This document shows positions 17,289 through 25,720 of a DNA stretch of 64,000 nt, piece after piece. The stretch comes from Actinomycetota bacterium. GTDB taxonomy: Bacteria; Actinomycetota; Acidimicrobiia; Acidimicrobiales; Ilumatobacteraceae. Positions within the stretch are counted from its first letter, which is position 1; every line of letters begins with the position of its first letter. The position numbers and the translations under genes are program-made. Where the stretch lies: positions 55,981 through 119,980 of the forward strand of contig VGAK01000003.1 of assembly GCA_016870775.1 (NCBI GenBank), read 5' to 3'. The notes beneath the pieces were generated by a model. It was not told the origin of the DNA and searched no databases. It worked only from the letters and a program-made list of their open reading frames with translations.

Positions 17289-18056
17289 TCATGCCCCCAT
17301 CGCGTGGTAGCCGCCGTCGACGTGGATCAACTCGCCGGTCGTGGCCGGGAACCAGTCCGAGAGGAGAGCCAGGACCGTCTTGGCGACCGGGGTCGAGTCG
17401 TTGATGTCCCACCCGAGGGGTGCGCGCTCGTTCCAGACGTCCTCGAACTTCTTGAAGCCGGGGATCGACTTGGCGGCCATCGTGCGGATCGGGCCGGCGG
17501 CGACGAGGTTGCACCGGATGCCGCGGGGGCCGAGGTCCTTGGCGAGATAGCGACTCGTGGCCTCGAGCGCGGCCTTGGCCACGCCCATCCAGTTGTAGGC
17601 GGGCCATGCGACGGTGTTGTCGAAATCGAGTCCGACCACCGAGGCCCCGCGGTCCATGAGGGGCAGGAACGCATCGACCAGGGTCTTGAGCGAGTACGCC
17701 GAGATCTGCATCGCGACCGCGACATCGGACCACTGTGCGGCCAGGAGATCATCGCCGAGGCACACCTCTGGTGCGAAGCCGATCGAATGGAGCACACCGT
17801 CCACGCGACCGAGCGAGTCCCGCACCTGCTCCCGCACGCGCTCCACGTGCTCGGCGACGGTCACGTCGAACTCGAAGACATCGCATGGCGCGTCGAGACG
17901 TCTCGAGGTGCGCTGGGTGAGCGACAGCGCACGCCCCGCCCCGGTGAGCACGATCTCAGCGCCCTCTCGCTGCGCGAGTTGGGCCACACGGAACGCGAGC
18001 GACGCGTCCGTGAGCACGCCGGTCACGACGATCTTCTTTCCCTCCAGCAAACCCAT
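17289..18056 (-). CDS. fabI: Enoyl-ACP reductase, InhA-type
   Basis: 255 residues from ATG 18056. A Rossmann short-chain reductase with the FabI/InhA pattern: MGLLEGKKIVVTGVLTDASL at the NADH site, and the catalytic triad Phe145, Tyr154 and Lys161 (FDNTVAWPAYNWMGVAK), with the same spacing as InhA Phe149-Tyr158-Lys165. It catalyses the last reduction of each fatty-acid elongation cycle and is the type of target hit by triclosan or activated isoniazid. No fabG or mabA is adjacent. The -10-like TACGGT lies 7 nt upstream of the start on the reverse strand. Confidence 0.94.
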   Translation of the reverse strand: MGLLEGKKIVVTGVLTDASLAFRVAQLAQREGAEIVLTGAGRALSLTQRTSRRLDAPCDVFEFDVTVAEHVERVREQVRDSLGRVDGVLHSIGFAPEVCLGDDLLAAQWSDVAVAMQISAYSLKTLVDAFLPLMDRGASVVGLDFDNTVAWPAYNWMGVAKAALEATSRYLAKDLGPRGIRCNLVAAGPIRTMAAKSIPGFKKFEDVWNERAPLGWDINDSTPVAKTVLALLSDWFPATTGELIHVDGGYHAMGA

Positions 18057-18063
18057 GCGTGCG

Positions 18064-18069
18064 ACCGTA
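18064..18069 (-). promoter_or_regulatory. -10 element (TACGGT) for fabI
   Basis: On the reverse strand TACGGT is followed by 7 nt and the fabI ATG. It sits in the 46-bp divergent spacer to the F420 reductase gene. Confidence 0.5.
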
Positions 18070-18102
18070 GTTCCGGAGGCGCTCGTGTGTAAGGCTCTCC
18101 CC

Positions 18103-18786
18103 ATGCGCATCGGAATCCTCGGCGGTACGGGCCCGGCGGGAAGGGCGCTCGCAGCGCGTCTCGCCTCGGTCGGCTACGAGGTGGTCGTGGGCTCCCGGTC
18201 CAGGTACCGCGCGATGGAGGCCTGCGACCAGATCACCGCGAAGTGGCCCCAGTTGAGGCTCCCGATCACGCCGGGCGACAACGAGGCCGCTGCCGACTGC
18301 GAGGTGGTGGTGCTGGCGACCCCCTGGGATGGCGCGGCAACGACCGCCCAGGAGCATGTCGCCGCGCTCGCGGGCAAGGTCGTGATCTCGATGGCGAACG
18401 CGCTCGTGCGGGTCGGGCACGAGTTCCAGCCCCTGGTTCCCCCACGCGGGAGCGTGGCCGCACATGTGCAGGCTGCCGTGCCCCAGTGCCGTGTCGTGGC
18501 GGCGTTCCACCACCTGCCCGCGACCGAGCTCGGTCATCTCGGCGATCCCATCGACAGCGACGTGCTCATCTGTTCCGACGACGCCGAGGCGACCCGCATC
18601 GCGATGGAGATCTCGGCGCGCATCCCCGGTGTGCGGCCCCTCGATGCGGGAGAGCTCTCGAATGCCACCGCCATCGAGGCCTTCACGGCGGTGCTGCTGC
18701 AGTTGAACGTCCGGTACAAGACCCGGGTCGCCCCGAAGTTGACGGGAATCAAGTGGGACCCACGATCTGGTCCCGAGAACGGATGA
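18103..18786 (+). CDS. npdG: NADPH-dependent F420 reductase (F420H2:NADP oxidoreductase)
   Basis: 227 residues from ATG 18103. A Rossmann nucleotide-binding start MRIGILGGTGPAGRALA is followed by VVVGSRSRYRA, whose Ser-Arg pair is typical for NADPH phosphate binding. The middle VVVLATPWDGA and HHLPATELGHL are family motifs of Fno/NpdG, and ELSNATAIEAFTAVLLQLN is the C-terminal helix. It exchanges hydride between NADPH and deazaflavin F420. It supplies F420H2 for enzymes such as the LLM-type protein at 25.7 kb. The stop overlaps the mshC start (ATGA). Confidence 0.92.
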   Translation: MRIGILGGTGPAGRALAARLASVGYEVVVGSRSRYRAMEACDQITAKWPQLRLPITPGDNEAAADCEVVVLATPWDGAATTAQEHVAALAGKVVISMANALVRVGHEFQPLVPPRGSVAAHVQAAVPQCRVVAAFHHLPATELGHLGDPIDSDVLICSDDAEATRIAMEISARIPGVRPLDAGELSNATAIEAFTAVLLQLNVRYKTRVAPKLTGIKWDPRSGPENG

Positions 18787-19928
18787 TGCGTCTCCACGAC
18801 ACCGCCCGGCGCGAGGTCGTCGCGTTCGAGCCGGGGCCGTTGGTGAGGATGTACACCTGCGGCATCACCCCCTACGACGCCACCCACCTCGGTCACGCCG
18901 CGACGTTCGTGTTCTACGACGTCCTGCAACGGCGCCTCATCGACCTCGGCCACGAGGTGCGGTGCGTGCGCAACGTCACCGATGTCGATGATCCGTTGTT
19001 CGCCAAGGCGCGCGAGTTGGGCGTGCACTACCTCGATCTCGCCGCCGGCGAGGAGGCGCGGTTCAACCGCGACATGGTGGCGCTCGATGCGTTGCCCATG
19101 TACTCGATGCCCCGTGCGTCCTCGGCGATCCCCGACATCAGGGGCTTCATCGGCATGGTTCTCGAGCGGGGGTTTGCCTACGAGGCGGGTGGATCCATTT
19201 ACTTCGATGTCTCCAAGTTCCCATCCTTCGGCACCGTCTCCCACTACAGCCGCGAGCAGATGATCGAGTTCGCCCGCCAGCGTGGCGGCAACGTGGAGGA
19301 CCCCCACAAGCGCGATCCGCTGGACTTCGTGCTGTGGCACCCCTCGGCCGGGGACGAGCCGGCGTGGGATGCCACATGGGGGCCGGGACGACCCGGGTGG
19401 CACATCGAGTGCTCGGCGCTCGCGTTGCGCGAACTGGGAGAGACGATCGATCTCCACGGGGGAGGCAGCGACCTCATTTTCCCGCACCACGAGTGCGAAC
19501 GGGCCCAGTCCGAGGCCGCAACGGGGGCTCCCTTCGTTCGCCACTGGATGCACGTGGCGATGGTGTGCAAGGACGGTCAGAAGATGTCGAAGAGCCTCGG
19601 CAATTTGGTCTTCGTCGACCAGCTCCGTGCTCAGTGGGATCCACGCTCGATCAGACTGGCGATCATCGAGCACCACTACCGCCGTGAGTGGTCGTGGGAC
19701 GAGGAGCTCATGCCCCGCAACAGTCGGCGACTCGCTGCCTGGCGGGACAGCCTCGGTGGGACGAACGGGGCCGGTCTCACCGACGCGGTCCGGGCGGCCC
19801 TCGATGACGATCTCGACACCCCGGTCGCCGTCGCTCTGGTCGATGCGGCCGCGGTCGCCGGGGTGGATGTGGCGGAGGCGTCGGCACTGTTGGGCGCGGA
19901 TCTGCGCCGAGAGATCGGGCCGCGCTGA
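18783..19928 (+). CDS. mshC: Mycothiol synthesis ligase MshC
   Basis: 381 residues; MshC usually has about 410. It is a CysS paralogue: zinc cysteine Cys26 in MYTCGITPYDATHLGHAA, HLGH at 35-38, GRPGWHIECSALALR, HHECERAQSEAATG, and KMSKS at 267-271 (KMSKSLGNLVFV). CGITPYDATHLGHA and the LVFV that follows KMSKS are MshC-specific; CysS has CGPTVYD. It joins cysteine to GlcN-inositol, the third step to mycothiol. The C-terminal tRNA-binding domain of CysS is short here. A CysS proper should exist elsewhere. Coupled to the F420 reductase by ATGA. Confidence 0.9.
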   Translation: MMRLHDTARREVVAFEPGPLVRMYTCGITPYDATHLGHAATFVFYDVLQRRLIDLGHEVRCVRNVTDVDDPLFAKARELGVHYLDLAAGEEARFNRDMVALDALPMYSMPRASSAIPDIRGFIGMVLERGFAYEAGGSIYFDVSKFPSFGTVSHYSREQMIEFARQRGGNVEDPHKRDPLDFVLWHPSAGDEPAWDATWGPGRPGWHIECSALALRELGETIDLHGGGSDLIFPHHECERAQSEAATGAPFVRHWMHVAMVCKDGQKMSKSLGNLVFVDQLRAQWDPRSIRLAIIEHHYRREWSWDEELMPRNSRRLAAWRDSLGGTNGAGLTDAVRAALDDDLDTPVAVALVDAAAVAGVDVAEASALLGADLRREIGPR

Positions 19929-20056
19929 CCAGGATTCGATTGCTGCGTGGTCGGCTGCTTGATCCTGCAAGCGGGGTGCGGCACCCGAAACACGGCGTTC
20001 ACGGAGGTGTGACGAAAAGTCTGTGAACCAACCTCGTTACGCACCGGGACGACTTG

Positions 20057-20062
20057 TAGCGT
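20057..20062 (+). promoter_or_regulatory. -10 element (TAGCGT) for the PlsC-like gene
   Basis: TAGCGT with 8 nt to ATG 20071. It supports that start over the in-frame GTG at 20023. The rest of the 142-bp gap after mshC shows nothing else I can name. Confidence 0.5.
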
Positions 20063-20070
20063 CCTGCGCC

Positions 20071-20877
20071 ATGGCGGTCGGAGTCCCGAGACAACCTCGC
20101 ACCAGCACGGTCGGTGCGGGCAAGGCACAAGATCGTGCACGGCGCGTTCTGGCTCCGTTGGCGCACCGATTGTGGCGCTTCCGCGTCGAGGGCTTCGACA
20201 ACATCCCCGCTGGGGGTCCCGCGATCCTGTGTCCGAATCACGTCAGTTTTCTCGATTCGGCGTTCACCATGCTGCTCGCGGGGCGCAACGTCTCCTTCGT
20301 CGGCAAAGCCGAGTACTTGGACAACTGGAAGACCAGGAGGTTGTTTCCGTTGCTCGGCATGATTCCCATCGACCGCTCGGGTGGATCGAAGAGCGAGGGT
20401 GCGCTGCTTGCAGCCGAGACCGTGCTGCGCCGAGGAGAATTGTTCGGGATCTTCCCCGAGGGGACCCGCAGTCGCGACGGGATGCTCTACAAGGGGCACA
20501 CCGGCGCTGCGCGCCTCGCGCTAAAGACCGGCTGTCCGCTCCTTCCCGTGGGGATCATCGGCACCAGGGAAATCCAACCGCCCGACAAGGTCATGCCGAA
20601 GTTGTTCCGCGAGGTGATCTTCCGCGTGGGGCGACCGATCGACGTGGCTCGCTACGCCGATCGTGAGGACGACCACATGGTTCTGCGCGAGATCACCGAT
20701 GAGTTGATGTTCGAGATCCGTGGTCTCACCGGCCAGGAATACCGCAACACCTACGCGACCAAGAAGTCGGAGTCGATCCAGGCCAAGACTGCCTCTGTGG
20801 GTTCACCGGTTGGCGACGACGCCGGCGAGACGAGCCGCCTCGACGTCGCGGGCGAGCCCGCGGTGAGCGTCAACTAA
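20071..20877 (+). CDS. plsC: 1-acyl-sn-glycerol-3-phosphate acyltransferase family protein
   Basis: 268 residues from ATG 20071 (a GTG at 20023 would add 16). PlsC motifs in order: NHVSFLDSAF (block I, HX4D), the GKAEYLDN and GMIPIDRSGGSKSEGA regions, and FPEGTRSRDGMLYKGHTGAA (block III). The role is to acylate lysophosphatidate or a similar glycerol phosphate acceptor for phospholipid synthesis, at the membrane face. The C-terminal 40 residues are polar and variable. Symbol by family resemblance; actinobacteria have several such acyltransferases and the true acceptor is uncertain. Confidence 0.87.
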   Translation: MAVGVPRQPRTSTVGAGKAQDRARRVLAPLAHRLWRFRVEGFDNIPAGGPAILCPNHVSFLDSAFTMLLAGRNVSFVGKAEYLDNWKTRRLFPLLGMIPIDRSGGSKSEGALLAAETVLRRGELFGIFPEGTRSRDGMLYKGHTGAARLALKTGCPLLPVGIIGTREIQPPDKVMPKLFREVIFRVGRPIDVARYADREDDHMVLREITDELMFEIRGLTGQEYRNTYATKKSESIQAKTASVGSPVGDDAGETSRLDVAGEPAVSVN

Positions 20878-20983
20878 GGCACGCGAGTCGCACCCGGCGG
20901 GGCCGTTCACGGCATCGTCGGCAAAACCGTCTGGAGCGGGTCGCCGGACTGGAAATATCAACTCGCGCCAATGCGGACATCCC

Positions 20984-20989
20984 TACACT
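20984..20989 (+). promoter_or_regulatory. -10 element (TACACT) for thrS
   Basis: TACACT with 8 nt to the thrS ATG at 20998. It supports that start over the in-frame ATG at 20971, which lies upstream of the hexamer. Confidence 0.5.
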
Positions 20990-20997
20990 TGGAGTGC

Positions 20998-22977
20998 ATG
21001 TCTGCTGTCGTCGTCACCCTGCCCGACGGTTCGCAGCGTTCCCTGCCAGCCGGCTCGACAGTGGGCGATCTCGCGGTCTCGATCGGATCGCGACTCGCAA
21101 AGGCGGCCGTGGCCGGGCTGCTCGACGGTGCCGAGGTGGACCTGGGCGCCACCCTGTCCGACGGGGCGCTCGTCTCGATCATCACCGCAGAGTCCGAGCC
21201 GGGTCGCCACGTGCTGCGGCACAGCACCGCCCATGTCCTGGCCCAGGCAGTCGTGCAGTTGTTCCCGGGTGCCCAGTTCTCGATCGGTCCCGCCATCGAG
21301 GACGGCTTCTACTACGACTTCGAGCTCCCCGGCGGCCGGACCTTCAACGACGAAGACCTCGTCGCGATCGAGGCCCGGATGCGTGAGATCATCCGGGCAG
21401 CCCAGCCGTTCACGCGTGCGGAGGTGAGCGCCGAGGAGGCTCTGCGGATCTTCGCGAGTCAGAGGTACAAGCGCGAGATCATCGAGAGGGTCTCGAATGG
21501 AGCCGCCGACTCGTCTGATTCGGGCGAGGCCGACGCCTCGGGCACGATCAGCGTGTACCGAAACAGCGCGGAGTTCGTGGATCTCTGTCGTGGTCCGCAC
21601 GTGCCGACGACGTCGCGACTCGGTCACTTCGCACTCCAGAAGGTCGCGGGTGCCTACTGGCGCGGCAACGAGAAGGGTCCGATGCTCCAGCGCATCTACG
21701 GGACCGCATGGGAGTCCGATGCCGCCCTGAGGGAGCATCTGCACCGTCTGGAGGAGGCGGCGAAGCGCGACCACCGCAAGTTGGCCCAAGAGATGGACCT
21801 GATCTCGTTCCCATCCGAGTTGGGCGGGGGACTGGCGGTGTGGCACCCCAAGGGGGCGATCGTGCGCAAGATCATGGAGGACTATTCGCGGCAGCGCCAT
21901 CTGGAGGGTGACTACCAGTTCGTCTACACCCCCCACCTCGCCAATGCGAACCTGTTCGCCAAGTCGGGCCATCTCGGCTACTACGCCGACGGCATGTACC
22001 CGCCGATGGAGATGGACAACGGCACCTACTACATGAAGCCGATGAACTGCCCGATGCATTGCCTCATCTACGCAGGTCGCCAGCGCAGCTACCGAGAGTT
22101 GCCACTCCGGCTGTTCGAATTGGGCAACGTGTACCGGTACGAACGGGCAGGCACGCTGCACGGTCTGCTCCGCATCCGGGGCTTCACCCAGGACGACAGT
22201 CACATCTTCTGCACCGAGGAACAGTTGGCCGACGAGATCACCTCGATTCTCGACTTCGTGCTGTCGGTCCTCCGCAGGTTCGGTTTCCACGACTTCGAGT
22301 TCAACCTCTCGACCCGCGACCCCGCCAAGTCGGTCGGGACCGACGGGATGTGGGAGCGCGCCACCTCCGCACTGCGCGAGGCTCTCGAGAGGCACGGTCT
22401 CGAGTACGAGGTGAAGGATGGCGACGCAGCCTTCTACGGACCCAAGATCGACATCGACGTGCGCGATGCGATCGGCAGGAAGTGGCAACTGAGCACCATT
22501 CAGGCCGACTTCAACAACCCCGAGCGGTTCGACCTCGAGTACCGGGGCGCCGACGGCGCGATGCACCGGCCGATCATGTTGCATCGAGCACTCTTCGGGT
22601 CGATCGAGCGGTTCTTCGGCGTCCTGCTCGAGCACTATGCGGGTGCGTTCCCCACATGGCTCGCCCCCGTGCAGGCCAGGGTCCTCCCGGTGGCCGCGGC
22701 GCACCACGACTACGCGGACACGCTCGCGACGACGCTGCGGTCGCGCGGATTCCGTGTCGACGTCGTGCACGCCGACGAGCAGCTCGGCAAGCGGATACGC
22801 ACGGCCAAGGTGGAGAAGATCCCGCACGTGCTGGTGGTGGGAGACGACGATGTGCGCGACTCGACGGTGGGAGTGAACCCGCGTGGGGGGGACGTGCGGC
22901 GCGGTGTGGCCATCGCGGACTTCGTGGACGAGCTCACCGTGGAGGTGTCGGAGTCGATCGTGGTGGAGGAACAGTGA
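20998..22977 (+). CDS. thrS: Threonyl-tRNA synthetase
   Basis: 659 residues from ATG 20998. An N-terminal TGS domain (VTLPDGSQRSLPAGSTVGDL) precedes the editing domain with HSTAHVLAQAVVQLFPGAQ and the metal-site CRGPHVPTTSRLGHF. The class II core has motif 2 (ELGNVYRYERAGTLHGLLRI), the zinc residue region MNCPMHCLIY, and motif 3 (APVQARVLP begins the anticodon domain). A short Asp/Ser insertion (about residues 170-183) interrupts the editing region. thrS followed by a HIT gene, PI synthase and the PIM genes is the mycobacterial order. The stop overlaps the next start (GTGA). Confidence 0.97.
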   Translation: MSAVVVTLPDGSQRSLPAGSTVGDLAVSIGSRLAKAAVAGLLDGAEVDLGATLSDGALVSIITAESEPGRHVLRHSTAHVLAQAVVQLFPGAQFSIGPAIEDGFYYDFELPGGRTFNDEDLVAIEARMREIIRAAQPFTRAEVSAEEALRIFASQRYKREIIERVSNGAADSSDSGEADASGTISVYRNSAEFVDLCRGPHVPTTSRLGHFALQKVAGAYWRGNEKGPMLQRIYGTAWESDAALREHLHRLEEAAKRDHRKLAQEMDLISFPSELGGGLAVWHPKGAIVRKIMEDYSRQRHLEGDYQFVYTPHLANANLFAKSGHLGYYADGMYPPMEMDNGTYYMKPMNCPMHCLIYAGRQRSYRELPLRLFELGNVYRYERAGTLHGLLRIRGFTQDDSHIFCTEEQLADEITSILDFVLSVLRRFGFHDFEFNLSTRDPAKSVGTDGMWERATSALREALERHGLEYEVKDGDAAFYGPKIDIDVRDAIGRKWQLSTIQADFNNPERFDLEYRGADGAMHRPIMLHRALFGSIERFFGVLLEHYAGAFPTWLAPVQARVLPVAAAHHDYADTLATTLRSRGFRVDVVHADEQLGKRIRTAKVEKIPHVLVVGDDDVRDSTVGVNPRGGDVRRGVAIADFVDELTVEVSESIVVEEQ

Positions 22978-23516
22978 CTCTGGAGCAACTCTGGAACGGC
23001 TGGCGTTCGGCCTACGTCCGGGGAGGGGAGGCCGGGGCAGGTCGGGGTGCGCCCGACACGGTCGGGGGCGCAGCCGGATCGGTGTTCACCCGGATCCTGG
23101 CGAGCGGTCTCGACGACGTCGAGACGCACATCGTGCACCGTGGATCATCGGTGTTTGCGATCTTGAACGCGTTCCCGTACGCGTCGGGTCACCTCATGGT
23201 CCTGCCCTACCGTGAGATTGCCCATCTCGAGGACCTGAACGCCGCCGAGTCGGCAGAGTTGTGGGAGACGGTGACCGATGCTGTGTCGGCGGTGAAGCGC
23301 TCGCACCGACCCCACGCCCTGAATGTGGGCATCAATCTCGGGGCATCGGCCGGCGGGAGCGTCGTGGAGCACCTGCATGTGCACGTCGTGCCGCGGTGGG
23401 AGGGCGACTCGAATTTCATGACATCCGTGGCGAACACCCGTACCCTGCCCGAGCCACTGGTGGAGACGGCGGCACGGATCCGCGACGCGTGGCCGGGCAG
23501 ATCGGAGGGCCGATGA
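22974..23516 (+). CDS. HIT-family nucleotide hydrolase / phosphorylase
   Basis: 180 residues with a GTG start overlapping the thrS stop. The histidine triad is His133, His135 and His137 in HLHVHVVPRW, with SSVFAILNAFPYASGHLMVL before it. HIT proteins of this actinobacterial type act on dinucleoside polyphosphates such as Ap4A, a by-product of aminoacyl-tRNA synthetases, which fits coupling to thrS. The precise activity (hydrolase or phosphorylase) is not resolved. Confidence 0.92.
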   Translation: MTLEQLWNGWRSAYVRGGEAGAGRGAPDTVGGAAGSVFTRILASGLDDVETHIVHRGSSVFAILNAFPYASGHLMVLPYREIAHLEDLNAAESAELWETVTDAVSAVKRSHRPHALNVGINLGASAGGSVVEHLHVHVVPRWEGDSNFMTSVANTRTLPEPLVETAARIRDAWPGRSEGR

Positions 23517-24049
23517 CCGAGAACGATCCCAACGCGGGTGAGATCAGGGACACCCTCCCGGCCGATCTCAACGCGGTCGACAACCTGGGTCCGCGGGACT
23601 TTCCCGACAACAGCCGCCGCCGCATCCCCGGGGTGCTCTACGCGGTCATCGCGGTCGCGTGCGCCGCAGTGTGGGCCGCCTCCGGTGCGGCGGGACCGGG
23701 GGCGGTCACCGGGGGCTTCGGGTTCGCGGCGGTTCTGCTCGCGGTCGTGGCGCTCGTGAGTCTCACGAGCGGGTGGAGGATGACGGTCGACGAGGCCGAT
23801 GCACTCGTGCGCGCCACGCGCGCCGTCGGGTTCGCTGTCGGTCACGCCTCGGCCCAGCAGGTGTGGCGCGGTGTGCGCAGCAGACCGACATGGCGGATCT
23901 TTTGCTATTCGGCCGATGAACCACCGACGAGGAGGGGTCTCGTGCTCGTCGACGCAGTCGACGGGACCGTGGTGGAGGTGTTGGTGGAGGACAATCCCGA
24001 CGTTGACGCAGCCGACCCCATGCCCCGCGTCTCGGGCGTGGACAAGTAG
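23513..24049 (+). CDS. Two-helix membrane protein of unknown function
   Basis: 178 residues; ATG start overlaps the HIT gene stop. A polar N-terminus of about 39 residues is followed by two hydrophobic segments (about 40-57 and 65-84). The cytoplasmic domain of 90 residues has WRMTVDEADALVRATRAVGF and GLVLVDAVDGTVVEVLVEDN, suggesting a small beta-rich domain. I do not recognise a family. Position between the HIT gene and PI-phosphate synthase suggests a link to membrane lipid synthesis, but that is only context. Its TAG stop forms part of the next gene's -10 element. Confidence 0.8.
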   Translation: MTENDPNAGEIRDTLPADLNAVDNLGPRDFPDNSRRRIPGVLYAVIAVACAAVWAASGAAGPGAVTGGFGFAAVLLAVVALVSLTSGWRMTVDEADALVRATRAVGFAVGHASAQQVWRGVRSRPTWRIFCYSADEPPTRRGLVLVDAVDGTVVEVLVEDNPDVDAADPMPRVSGVDK

Positions 24050-24052
24050 CGT
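24047..24052 (+). promoter_or_regulatory. -10 element (TAGCGT) for pgsA, sharing the upstream stop codon
   Basis: TAGCGT, 8 nt, ATG 24061. The first three bases are the TAG stop of the preceding gene. Confidence 0.5.
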
Positions 24053-24060
24053 TCGGCTCC

Positions 24061-24765
24061 ATGTTCGACGGACGGTTCCGCGGACCGATCGAGAGAGCAG
24101 TCCGCCCCGTCGGTGTCGCTCTCAAGCGAATCGGAGTCTCCGCGGACCATCTCACGGTCCTTGGGATCCTGTTTGCCGCGGGCGCGTCCGTGGCGATCGC
24201 CCGGGGATATCAGCAGATCGGGCTCGTCCTCGTGATCCTGGCCGGCCTTCCCGACATGCTCGACGGTGCGGTCGCCAAGGTGACGAACTCGGCGAGCCAG
24301 CGCGGCGCGTTCTTCGACTCGGTCGTCGACCGTCTCACCGACTCGTTGTTGTTCTGCGGCGTCGCATGGCACTTCGCCTCGACCGAATCGGCGCACATGG
24401 CGCTCCTGCCGATGGTGGTGATGGGAGTGTCGTCGCTGATCTCGTACCAACGCGCCAAGGCCGAGTCACTCGGACTGTCGGCCAAGGGCGGGCTCATGGA
24501 GCGCGCTGAGCGGATCATTCTCCTGTGCGTCGGGCTCCTCTTCGACGTGCTGCTGCTGCCGGTGATGTGGATCATGCTCGTGCTCACGGTCATCACCGCG
24601 GTGCAGCGTTTTGTCGTCGTGTGGCGCCAGGCGGAGGTGTCGGCCGTGACCCTCGCCCGAAAGGAGGGTCGACAGGTGCGGCGAATGTCGCGCCACAGTG
24701 CACGCGCGTCGCGCCGCCAACTGTCGGTTCACTCCCGCCAGCGACGTCGCGAGCGACATGGCTGA
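24061..24765 (+). CDS. pgsA: CDP-alcohol phosphatidyltransferase, probable phosphatidylinositol-phosphate synthase
   Basis: 234 residues with about six membrane segments. The family signature DxxDGxxAR(x)8GxxxDxxxD is present as Asp65, Asp68-Gly69, Ala72-Lys73, Gly82, Asp86 and Asp90; Lys replaces the usual Arg. These residues hold the metal and CDP-diacylglycerol. Given PatA-like and PimA neighbours, the acceptor is most likely inositol-1-phosphate, giving PI-phosphate as the anchor for phosphatidylinositol mannosides; in mycobacteria the same order thrS-HIT-pgsA-patA-pimA is known. The end overlaps the next gene by 8 nt. Confidence 0.9.
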   Translation: MFDGRFRGPIERAVRPVGVALKRIGVSADHLTVLGILFAAGASVAIARGYQQIGLVLVILAGLPDMLDGAVAKVTNSASQRGAFFDSVVDRLTDSLLFCGVAWHFASTESAHMALLPMVVMGVSSLISYQRAKAESLGLSAKGGLMERAERIILLCVGLLFDVLLLPVMWIMLVLTVITAVQRFVVVWRQAEVSAVTLARKEGRQVRRMSRHSARASRRQLSVHSRQRRRERHG

Positions 24766-25693
24766 TCCGGTCGCCGATCTCGCCGACGCACTGACCGTGG
24801 GTGGATACCGGTTGGGGTCCCTCGTCGCGCGCCTGACCCCTGCGCCGATCGCGCGGGGGACGCTGTGGTTCCTCGCGCCCGGCCTGGCGCTGTCACAGCC
24901 CGATCGACGGCGCATGATCGAGCGGCACTTGCGCCGCGTGAACCCCGCACTGACCGGTCTCGCGTTGCGGCGCGCGTCCCAACAGGCTTTTGACTCCTAC
25001 ATGCGCTACTGGGCCGAGAGCTTCCGGCTCCCGTCTCTGCCGAAGCGCTATGTCGACCGAATGTTCACCGTCGACGGGTTCCACCACATCGAGGACGGTC
25101 TCGCCCTCGGCAAGGGGGTGATCCTGGCGCTGCCACACCTAGGTGGATGGGAATGGGCGGGCCGTTGGATGACCGATCGTGGGCACGATCTCACGGTGAT
25201 CGTCGAGCCGCTCGAGCCGCCCGAGCTGTTCGACTGGTTCGTGAAACTGCGCACCGACCTCGGGATGAATGTCGTGCCACTCGGTCCGCGGGCCGTTCCC
25301 GCCATCGGGGCCGCCCTCGCCCGCAACGGAGTGGTGTGTCTGTTGTGCGACCGGGACATCGGCGGCGGCGGAGTCGATGTCGAGTTCTTCGGCGAGACGA
25401 CGAGGCTGCCGGCGGGGCCGGCCCTGCTCGGTCTGCGCACCGGTGCCCCGGTGCTCCCGACGGGTGTCTATTTCACGGAGCGGATCGATGGTCACCACGC
25501 AGTCGTGCGGCCCCCGCTGGCCCTTGCTCGCGAGGGTGGTCTGCGCGAATCGGTGAGGGTGGGCACCGAGGCGCTCGCGCGCGAGCTCGAGGGACTCATC
25601 CGCCGGGCACCGGAGCAGTGGCACATGTTCCAGCCGAACTGGCCGAGTGATCCGGGGTGGACGAGCCCGGATCGCCCCGATGGACGGATTTGA
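24758..25693 (+). CDS. patA: PatA-like PIM acyltransferase (HtrB/LpxL superfamily)
   Basis: 311 residues. The HX4E catalytic motif is His127-Glu132 (LPHLGGWEWAG), and CDRDIGGGGVDVEFFGE and the C-terminal QWHMFQPNW are further superfamily landmarks. PatA transfers palmitate from acyl-CoA to the mannose of PIM1/PIM2. Assignment as PatA rests on family plus position after pgsA; in mycobacteria pimA follows directly, whereas here an oppositely oriented oxidoreductase gene intervenes. Start ATG 24758 overlaps the pgsA end. Confidence 0.87.
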   Translation: MADPVADLADALTVGGYRLGSLVARLTPAPIARGTLWFLAPGLALSQPDRRRMIERHLRRVNPALTGLALRRASQQAFDSYMRYWAESFRLPSLPKRYVDRMFTVDGFHHIEDGLALGKGVILALPHLGGWEWAGRWMTDRGHDLTVIVEPLEPPELFDWFVKLRTDLGMNVVPLGPRAVPAIGAALARNGVVCLLCDRDIGGGGVDVEFFGETTRLPAGPALLGLRTGAPVLPTGVYFTERIDGHHAVVRPPLALAREGGLRESVRVGTEALARELEGLIRRAPEQWHMFQPNWPSDPGWTSPDRPDGRI

Positions 25694-25720
25694 GTCGGTA
25701 GGGCCCGTGCCGACCGGGAC

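Noticed and set aside
18783..19928. Cysteinyl-tRNA synthetase
   Set aside because: CGITPYDATHLGHA, the LVFV after KMSKS and the short C-terminus fit MshC rather than CysS.
20023..20070. Upstream GTG start for the PlsC-like gene
   Set aside because: The extension precedes the TAGCGT hexamer and the extra residues show no family similarity.
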